A stretch of DNA of 5,867 nucleotides. It comes from Chloroflexota bacterium. GTDB taxonomy: Bacteria > Chloroflexota > Ktedonobacteria > Ktedonobacterales > Ktedonobacteraceae. Positions 1 through 4,892 of the stretch are shown piece after piece. Under the pieces are notes generated by a model. The model saw only the letters and a program-made list of their open reading frames with translations, ran no database searches and was not told where the DNA came from. Each line of letters opens with the position of its first letter. The first letter of the stretch is position 1. Location: contig JAJZEJ010000689.1 in assembly GCA_021828635.1 (NCBI GenBank), positions 1 through 5,867 on the forward strand, given 5' to 3'. The translations under genes were made by a program, and so were the position numbers.

Positions 1-2
1 TG

Positions 3-395
3 GTTGGTGAGGGGATACGTTTCGCGATCTACTCTGGCTTAATGGCCGGGACAATCGCCGCTGAGGCGGTCAAAGCTAACGATACTTCCGCCGAGTTTCT
101 GGGACGCTTCGATAAGCAGTGGCGAGCGCGTTTCGGACGTGACATGGACATTTCTTACATGATTAACAAGCATATCGCTAACTATAGCGATGAGCAATGG
201 GATAATGCACTCGAGCTGATGAAACGACTCACTCCAGCACAAATGGCTCAGGCATTACGCGGCGACTTCAACGCGAGTCTGGTAATGGGCGTTATCGCCC
301 GCAATCCCGGCCTGATTGCGACCGGCGGCAAACGTTTCCTTGATCTCATGCTCGAACGTATCAACAAACCCACGCCCGTGGTTGCCGAAAATTAG
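3..395 (+). CDS. Geranylgeranyl reductase-family FAD-dependent oxidoreductase, C-terminal part (5' end outside window)
   Basis: The reading frame is open from the left edge (first full codon at position 3) to a TAG at 393-395, giving 130 residues of the C-terminus only. It opens with VGEGIRFAIYSGLMAG, which matches the conserved G-E-G-I-x-x-A-x-x-S-G segment near the FAD site of the geranylgeranyl reductase/BchP/ChlP superfamily. The helical tail that follows (including FLGRFDKQWRARFG and ALRGDF) fits the C-terminal cap of that family. Known members hydrogenate isoprenoid double bonds in archaeal-type lipids, chlorophyll side chains or menaquinone, using FAD and a reductant. The substrate cannot be told from this fragment, and the N-terminal Rossmann FAD motif is not in view. 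A halogenase- or monooxygenase-like relative of the same flavoprotein fold is a less likely alternative. The ATG at 42 is internal to the conserved motif and is not the gene start. Confidence 0.8.
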   Translation, partial: VGEGIRFAIYSGLMAGTIAAEAVKANDTSAEFLGRFDKQWRARFGRDMDISYMINKHIANYSDEQWDNALELMKRLTPAQMAQALRGDFNASLVMGVIARNPGLIATGGKRFLDLMLERINKPTPVVAEN

Positions 396-431
396 ACCAT
401 GCTCTCCAGAGGGAACGATGGGAATACAAAA

Positions 432-452
432 CAGACTACTCGTGTTAGTCTG
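432..452 (+). repeat. 7-bp inverted repeat upstream of the -10 box
   Basis: CAGACTA (432-438) and TAGTCTG (446-452) are perfect inverted repeats around a 7-base gap. No T-tract follows, so this is a poor intrinsic terminator for the upstream gene. It overlaps the -35 position of the candidate promoter, so an operator role is possible but unproven. Confidence 0.35.
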
Positions 453-467
453 AATAGATGTATCTAC

Positions 468-473
468 TATAAT
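468..473 (+). promoter_or_regulatory. Candidate -10 box for the glutaredoxin gene
   Basis: A perfect TATAAT lies 98 bases upstream of the TTG start, in the intergenic region after the flavoprotein gene. No good -35 hexamer stands at normal spacing; with a 17-base spacer the hexamer is TTAGTC (445-450), which matches TTGACA poorly. If it is used, transcription would start near 480 and leave a leader of about 90 bases. The assignment rests on the -10 match and on the isolated layout of the downstream gene. Confidence 0.4.
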
Positions 474-478
474 CGTCA

Positions 479-532
479 ATCTCCCTCCTGGAGATGCATC
501 TCTTACCGTATGCTGGAGAACCGCTAGCGCGG
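479..532 (+). promoter_or_regulatory. Structured leader of the glutaredoxin gene (overlapping short hairpins)
   Basis: Downstream of the candidate -10 box lie several short complementary segments. ATCTCC (479-484) pairs with GGAGAT (490-495). A perfect 12-base palindrome GAGATGCATCTC (491-502) overlaps that right arm. CCGC (521-524) pairs with GCGG (529-532) around a TAGC loop. The same GCGG could instead pair with CCGC at 549-552, just before the Shine-Dalgarno sequence. The arms are seen directly; a regulatory fold is inference, and short stems of this kind can arise by chance. Confidence 0.25.
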
Positions 533-556
533 CTATGCAGTGTGTTATCCGCATAA

Positions 557-562
557 AAGGAG
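557..562 (+). promoter_or_regulatory. Shine-Dalgarno sequence that fixes the TTG start of the glutaredoxin
   Basis: AAGGAG at 557-562 is followed, after nine bases, by TTG at 572-574. It is the only good ribosome binding site near the gene. The first in-frame ATG (626-628) has no such site and would start inside the first beta strand, so TTG is the better start. Confidence 0.75.
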
Positions 563-571
563 TTTTTTACA

Positions 572-850
572 TTGGAGCAGCTCGAACAATCCGCAGTGAC
601 ACCACAAACAAGTGGAAAGATTACAATGTATGCCACCACGTGGTGCGGTGATTGCCGTATGGCGAAACGCTGGTTTGATTCGCACGGCGTCGCCTATGAT
701 TACATCGATATCGAAAAGGACGAACAGGCTGCACAGACTGTCGTTCACATCAACGGTGGAAGGCGTTCTGTACCCACTATCGTCTTCCCTGACGGCTCTG
801 TGCTGGTTGAGCCAAGTGCGCGTGAACTCGCCGCGAAACTTTCGCTCTAA
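572..850 (+). CDS. Glutaredoxin-like (mycoredoxin-type) thiol-disulfide oxidoreductase
   Basis: This 92-residue protein has the size and layout of a single glutaredoxin domain. The first strand KITMYATTW leads into the redox motif C25-G-D-C28, followed by the helix RMAKRWFDSHG and the strand YDYIDIE. The segment GGRRSVPTIVFPDGS carries the cis-proline turn (V67-P68-T69), and LVEPSARELAAKL forms the last helix. The W-C-G-D-C site and the VPTIVFPDGS...EPS ending resemble the mycoredoxin-like glutaredoxins of Actinobacteria and Chloroflexota rather than the classical CPYC type. Such proteins reduce mixed disulfides or protein disulfides in the cytoplasm, some with mycothiol; the thiol partner here is unknown. 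Translation starts at TTG behind a strong AAGGAG. The gene is bracketed by a candidate promoter and a strong terminator, so it is probably transcribed alone. Confidence 0.9.
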   Translation: MEQLEQSAVTPQTSGKITMYATTWCGDCRMAKRWFDSHGVAYDYIDIEKDEQAAQTVVHINGGRRSVPTIVFPDGSVLVEPSARELAAKLSL

Positions 851-859
851 AAATCTTTG

Positions 860-916
860 ATTGCCCATGATAGATAAAGGGTAGCCTTTCTCTTGTATCA
901 TGGGCAATTTATTTTT
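860..916 (+). terminator. Strong intrinsic terminator after the glutaredoxin gene
   Basis: ATTGCCCATGATA (860-872) and TATCATGGGCAAT (896-908) form a perfect 13-bp stem. A smaller hairpin is nested in the loop: AAAGG (876-880) with CCTTT (885-889). The right arm runs straight into TTTATTTTT (908-916). It begins ten bases after the stop codon and separates the glutaredoxin unit from the downstream operon. On the - strand there is only a weaker T run after the hairpin, so two-way action is possible but not needed here. Confidence 0.93.
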
Positions 917-952
917 GTCTCGATCCAAAAATCTCACTCTAGTCCGTAATCA

Positions 953-958
953 TACAAT
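953..958 (+). promoter_or_regulatory. Weak candidate -10 box for the downstream operon
   Basis: TACAAT at 953-958 is the best -10-like hexamer between the terminator and the desulfurase start at 1011. I see no convincing -35 at 16-18 bases upstream. A promoter is expected in this gap because the terminator at 860-916 should block readthrough, but its exact position is uncertain. Confidence 0.25.
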
Positions 959-1004
959 GTACATAGCATCCTCGCCAGATAAAAATAGATAAGATGAGAG
1001 GAAT

Positions 1005-1018
1005 TGTATCATGATACA
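1005..1018 (+). repeat. 14-bp perfect palindrome centred on the desulfurase start codon
   Basis: TGTATCATGATACA reads the same on both strands and is centred inside the ATG at 1011-1013. It lies just downstream of the ribosome binding site AGAGGAA (997-1003). Bases TTGTATCATG (1004-1013) also repeat exactly at 893-902, in the right arm of the upstream terminator. It could be an operator or a translation-masking structure, or chance; the sequence alone does not decide. Confidence 0.5.
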
Positions 1019-2177
1019 CCCGGCATTACGCAATGGCCCAATCTACCTTGATTACAACGCAACCACACCGGTTGACCCGGCAGTCGTTGATGCCATGCTA
1101 CCTTATATAAGTATCTATTTCGGCAACCCTTCTAGCTCCCATGCTTATGCGCAGGCACCCCGACAAGCTATCGCAACGGCCCGTGAGCGGGTTGCTACGC
1201 TCCTCGGTTGTGACAGCGATGAAGTAATTTTTACGGGCTGTGGCTCGGAAAGCGACACATTAGCGATTCGTGGTGCAGCACTGGCATATCAGCAGCGCGG
1301 CAAGCACATTATCACGCAGGTAACGGAGCATCCGGCGGTACTCAACATTTGTCGTTCTTTAGAACGCCTGCATGGCTTTCGCGTAACGTATCTACCTGTC
1401 GATAGCACGGGGCGCGTCAATCCAACCGATGTTGAGGCTGCTATTAGCGATCAGACCGTACTGGTTAGCATCATGCATGCTAACAATGAGACCGGCACGA
1501 TTCAGCTTATCGCTCAGATTGCGGAGATTGCTCATCAGCATGGAGCATTGATGCACACGGACGCCTCGCAATCGGTTGGCAAAATTAGCACACTCGTCTC
1601 CACATTGGGCATCGATCTACTGACCGTGGCCGGACATAAGCTGTATGCCCCAAAGGGTATCGGCGCACTCTATGTACGACGCGGCCTCACGTTGGAACCA
1701 GCTATCTACGGCGGTGGTCAGGAAGCAGGGCGGCGTGCAGGTACTGAGAATACTGCTTACATAGTCGCCCTCGGTGCTGCTGCTGAGCTGGCTTATCGTC
1801 AATTGCCATCCAGTCAGGAACGCTTGCGTCAACTGCGCGATAGGTTACAGCAGCATTTAGAACGTCTCTTGCCACAACAAACACATCTCAATGGACATCC
1901 CATAGAACGACTACCTAATACGCTGAATATCAGCATCGATGGCATTATCGGCGAAGAGGTGCTGGCCGCCACTCCGGCTATCGCTAGCTCGACTGGTTCG
2001 GCCTGTCACGAGGGCAATACAGAGCCATCAGAAGTATTACTGGCGATGGGCATTACACGGAAACGCGCACTTGGAGCCTTGCGCCTCACGCTGGGACGCT
2101 GGTCTTCTAGCGAAGAAGTGGAACAGGCTGCAATATTGCTGGCACAAACGGTAGATTCTCAGCGCAAGAAGCGGTAA
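1011..2177 (+). CDS. Cysteine desulfurase, NifS/IscS type (class V aminotransferase fold)
   Basis: The 388-residue length is normal for a cysteine desulfurase, which removes sulfur from L-cysteine as an enzyme persulfide and leaves alanine. The N-terminal IYLDYNATTPVDP is the family signature. Cofactor and catalytic residues appear in order: H107 in TEHPAV, N158/N159 in ANNETG, D184 and Q187 in HTDASQSVGK, the PLP lysine K210 in AGHKLYAPKG, and R242 in RRAGTEN. The persulfide cysteine is C332 in SSTGSACHEGNTEPSEVL, the same loop length as group I enzymes but with CHEG in place of the usual CTSG/CTSA. The ATG has AGAGGAA about seven bases upstream. It is the first gene of the apparent operon. 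No IscU, SufE, IscR or tRNA-thiolase gene is nearby, so a specialised sulfur acceptor is as likely as general Fe-S cluster assembly. Confidence 0.93.
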   Translation: MIHPALRNGPIYLDYNATTPVDPAVVDAMLPYISIYFGNPSSSHAYAQAPRQAIATARERVATLLGCDSDEVIFTGCGSESDTLAIRGAALAYQQRGKHIITQVTEHPAVLNICRSLERLHGFRVTYLPVDSTGRVNPTDVEAAISDQTVLVSIMHANNETGTIQLIAQIAEIAHQHGALMHTDASQSVGKISTLVSTLGIDLLTVAGHKLYAPKGIGALYVRRGLTLEPAIYGGGQEAGRRAGTENTAYIVALGAAAELAYRQLPSSQERLRQLRDRLQQHLERLLPQQTHLNGHPIERLPNTLNISIDGIIGEEVLAATPAIASSTGSACHEGNTEPSEVLLAMGITRKRALGALRLTLGRWSSSEEVEQAAILLAQTVDSQRKKR

Positions 2178-2236
2178 AATAGAGAGAAACATCTGCTGCT
2201 GAACAACGTCTTTTTGAACTTAAAGGAGTACGCATC

Positions 2237-3439
2237 ATGACTATCGGTGAGCCTCGGATGCAATATCCCACCCCACCCGCTATTGAACATGCCGAACTTC
2301 TCACCTATCGGGCAGAGTTCCCGATCTTACAGCGTAAGACCTATCTCAATAGCTGCTCGCTCGGTGCGCTCTCCATTCGTTCTATGCAAAATATTACGCA
2401 ATTCATGGAGATGTGGAATGAGTGGGGCGCACATGCCTGGTACGATATCTGGTTGGGTGAGATTGCGAAGATTCGCCAGAAATTCGCCACACTGATCGGT
2501 GCGCAACTCCATGAGGTTGCTATCGCCCCCAGCGTCTCCGTCGCCCTTAGTACCATTGCTACCGCCCTGGACTATAGCCAACGCAACAAGATTGTGTTCA
2601 GCGATATGGACTTCCCGACGTTGGCCTATCAGTGGTTAGTCAAGCAGCGACTCGGCATTGAATGTCAAACGGTGGAGAGTCCTGATAGAATTACGTTACC
2701 TGCGGAAGCATTTGAGCGAGTAGTTGACGAGAGAACGGCGCTGGTTGCTACTTCGCGTGTTTTCTATACCAGTGGCTATATTCAGGATATTCGTGCTATT
2801 GCCGACATCGCGCACAAACAAGGAGCGTATGTGCTGGTTGATGACTATCAGGGTACTGGTCAGATTCCGCTCAATGTCAATGCTCTCGATATTGATTTTT
2901 TGGTGACAGGTACATTAAAATGGCTCATGGGTGGACCAGGGCTGGCCTTTGTGTACATCCGAGAAGGTTTGCTGCCACTCCTTCAACCAACCATCGCCGG
3001 TTGGTTCGGACACCGCGACCAATTCCAGTTTAACATTCAGGAATTTGAGTTTCGTCCCGAAGCCACGCGCGTTGAGATGGGTACGCCCTCAGTGCCAAGC
3101 GTCTATGCCGCCAATGGTGGCCTGGACATCATACAGGAGATCAGTGTCGAGAGTATCTGTGAGCGCACCCGTTACCTGACTAACGACCTGATTGCGCGTG
3201 TGCGCGAACACGGCTGGCCCGTACACGTTCCGCAGGAACCAGAGTGCCGCAGTTCAATTGTGATGCTCGAACTAGAAGACCCAAAACACATCGTTGAGGA
3301 GCTTATCACACGTAATATCATTGTCGATCATCGACCAGGGTTGGTCCGTATTTCACCCTACTTCTACAACACGATTGAGGAAAACGCCATTGTGATCGAT
3401 GCTATTGCTGAGATTGTAGAAGCACGTAAACGAGTATGA
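2237..3439 (+). CDS. Kynureninase-like class V PLP-dependent enzyme
   Basis: This 400-residue protein is a second fold-type I PLP enzyme of the class V group. YLNSCSLG (36-43) aligns with the kynureninase-type YLxxNSLG opening. D202 and Q205 in VLVDDYQGTGQ fit the residues that hold the PLP ring, and K228 in TGTLKWLMGGPG is the likely Schiff-base lysine. GWFGHR (255-260), EMGTPSVPS (280-288) and R371 in RISPYFYN resemble the substrate region of kynureninase and isopenicillin-N-epimerase-like enzymes. The desulfurase loop (SGSAC) is missing, so it should not make a persulfide the usual way. Reaction and substrate are unknown; a C-C or C-S lyase, epimerase or transaminase are all possible. The start is supported by AAAGGAG at 2222-2228, eight bases before the ATG. 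It lies 59 bases after the desulfurase gene. Confidence 0.85.
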   Translation: MTIGEPRMQYPTPPAIEHAELLTYRAEFPILQRKTYLNSCSLGALSIRSMQNITQFMEMWNEWGAHAWYDIWLGEIAKIRQKFATLIGAQLHEVAIAPSVSVALSTIATALDYSQRNKIVFSDMDFPTLAYQWLVKQRLGIECQTVESPDRITLPAEAFERVVDERTALVATSRVFYTSGYIQDIRAIADIAHKQGAYVLVDDYQGTGQIPLNVNALDIDFLVTGTLKWLMGGPGLAFVYIREGLLPLLQPTIAGWFGHRDQFQFNIQEFEFRPEATRVEMGTPSVPSVYAANGGLDIIQEISVESICERTRYLTNDLIARVREHGWPVHVPQEPECRSSIVMLELEDPKHIVEELITRNIIVDHRPGLVRISPYFYNTIEENAIVIDAIAEIVEARKRV

Positions 3440-3479
3440 CACATACTGTGAGTCTATATAATGAGGAGAAAACAGAATC

Positions 3480-3860
3480 ATGATATGCCCAAATTGCCGC
3501 ATCCCCTATGAGGTTGAAGATATGTATTGTAGCCACTGCGGCACTGACCTGGCACCTACACCATCTACTAGCCTGGTTGCGCTTAAACGCAATCTTCCGG
3601 CAGTATTTAGTAATCCCCTGGTACCCCGGACCATCGCGGCTAGCGTTGGTGCCATCGCTGTCGGCATAGGCATCGAGTTGTTACGGCGCAGTCTGCTGAC
3701 ACGCCTATCATCGCCCAAAAGCGTTGTTGATAGTGCGCTACCAGTTCTCAACGGTGTGAAGGAACTCATGTCTCCACAAAATGCCAAAACACTCAAACTG
3801 CCAAAAGGGTTTGAAGTGCAAGAAACCGTCGTTTATATGCGGCGCATCATTCGTCGCTAG
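3480..3860 (+). CDS. Small zinc-ribbon protein with one hydrophobic segment, function unknown
   Basis: The 126-residue product begins with a compact zinc ribbon, C3-P-N-C6 and C17-S-H-C20, with the glycine after the last cysteine typical of this double-knuckle fold. A proline/threonine/serine linker (25-31) follows. Residues 51-68 (TIAASVGAIAVGIGIELL) are hydrophobic and small-residue rich and may form a membrane helix, though an E66 near its end weakens that. The basic C-terminus ends YMRRIIRR. The family is not one I can name. Zinc ribbons tethered to a hydrophobic helix are common in Chloroflexota and are often fused to regulatory or secretion modules; here only the ribbon and helix are present. 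GAGGAG at 3463-3468 supports the ATG with an 11-base spacer, and an in-frame stop at 3462 excludes an earlier start. The gap from the preceding gene is 40 bases. Confidence 0.8.
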   Translation: MICPNCRIPYEVEDMYCSHCGTDLAPTPSTSLVALKRNLPAVFSNPLVPRTIAASVGAIAVGIGIELLRRSLLTRLSSPKSVVDSALPVLNGVKELMSPQNAKTLKLPKGFEVQETVVYMRRIIRR

Positions 3861-3912
3861 TCAGCGATAGTGCGCACATTACATAGCAATAGAGAACATC
3901 AGGTAGTGTTGT

Positions 3913-4872
3913 ATGGCGTTAATTTTGCGCGAGAAACATGTGCGCACCCTGCTCAGTATGGGTGATACTATAACAGTGTTGGAGGAAACCTTTAACGCTT
4001 TAGCTCAAGGTAGCGTTGTTCAACAACCACGTTCCCGCATCGCCATCCCTAAAGGTGTTCTGACTATACTGACGGGTGCAGCGCCCTCTTTCGGCGTCAT
4101 TGGTTTCAAGACCTATACGGCCTTCCGCGAGGGCGTGCGCTATCTCATTATGCTTTTTAGTGCGCAAGATGGTCAGCTACTCGCAATGATCGAGGCTGAT
4201 CGCATCGGCTCCATGCGCACCGGCGGTACTAGCGCCATTGCCACAAAGTATATGGCCCGCGCAGATGCCACTATCGTTGGCATAATCGGTGCAGGCACTC
4301 AGGCTGTCACACAACTCATGGGTATCTGCACTGTTTGTCCCATCACTATCGTCTACGTCTACAGCCGCCGTCAGCGTGAACGCGAACTTTTCTGCCAGGA
4401 GATGCAACGCCTGTTAAATGTGCAGATCATTCCTGTGACTCACCCCAGACAAGCCGTTGAACCTGCCGATATTCTCATCACCGCAACAACAGCCAGCGAA
4501 CCAGTATTGCACGGCGAATGGCTCAAACCCGGTTGCCATATCAACGCTATCGGCTCCAATTGGGCGCATCGCCGTGAACTCGATGCCATGACACTCCATC
4601 GCAGCAGTATCATCGCTACCGACTGTGTAGAACAGGCACAAATTGAAGCTGGCGATTTTATTATTCCCGCTAATGAAGGGCTGTTCGATTGGCAGCGAGT
4701 TCACGAACTCGCCCACATCATCCATCGCCGCAAACCACAGCGTGCATCTTCTAACGACATCACCCTTTACGAAGGACTTGGCACAGCTCTCGAAGATATT
4801 GTCACCGCCGCCCACGTCTACTATCTCGCACATCGGCAAGGACTAGGCGAGGAGATTTCTTTACTTGTGTAA
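3913..4872 (+). CDS. Ornithine cyclodeaminase/mu-crystallin family protein
   Basis: The protein has 319 residues, close to the usual family length. K66 in GFKTYT, R102 in SMRTGGTSAIATKY and D224 in RRELD line up with the substrate-binding and catalytic residues known in bacterial ornithine cyclodeaminase. The Rossmann motif GIIGAGTQA (123-131) binds NAD(P). SRR after the second strand (151-153) lacks the acidic residue favoured for NAD, so NADP may be preferred; this is inference. The ending TLYEGLGTALEDIVTAA is the family's conserved C-terminal helix. Members include ornithine cyclodeaminase, alanine dehydrogenase, imine reductases and the SbnB enzyme of diaminopropionate synthesis, so the exact reaction is open. 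The ATG is the first possible start after an in-frame TAG at 3904-3906, but its ribosome binding site is weak, only AGG at 3901-3903. It follows the zinc-ribbon gene by 52 bases. Confidence 0.88.
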   Translation: MALILREKHVRTLLSMGDTITVLEETFNALAQGSVVQQPRSRIAIPKGVLTILTGAAPSFGVIGFKTYTAFREGVRYLIMLFSAQDGQLLAMIEADRIGSMRTGGTSAIATKYMARADATIVGIIGAGTQAVTQLMGICTVCPITIVYVYSRRQRERELFCQEMQRLLNVQIIPVTHPRQAVEPADILITATTASEPVLHGEWLKPGCHINAIGSNWAHRRELDAMTLHRSSIIATDCVEQAQIEAGDFIIPANEGLFDWQRVHELAHIIHRRKPQRASSNDITLYEGLGTALEDIVTAAHVYYLAHRQGLGEEISLLV

Positions 4873-4892
4873 TGCGTATAAAGGAAAATAGA

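Noticed and set aside
432..452. Hairpin CAGACTA/TAGTCTG as the terminator of the flavoprotein gene
   Set aside because: No T-tract follows; the next bases are AATAGATG.
545..937. 130-residue open frame on the - strand
   Set aside because: It runs across the glutaredoxin gene and the terminator hairpin, has no recognisable domain, and is an antisense shadow.
3457..3462. Perfect TATAAT just before the zinc-ribbon gene, as an internal promoter
   Set aside because: It lies immediately upstream of the GAGGAG ribosome site, so a transcript starting about seven bases later would lack that site, and no -35 is present at normal spacing.
4414..4839. 141-residue open frame on the - strand
   Set aside because: It lies wholly inside the OCD-family gene, which has clear family motifs on the + strand; the - strand product shows no recognisable domain.
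4872..4892. In-frame ATG at 4872 (overlapping TAATG) as the lipoprotein start
   Set aside because: It would add seven polar residues before the signal peptide, and the nearest purine-rich site (about 4848-4854) is too far away. AAAGGA at 4880-4885 fits the ATG at 4893.
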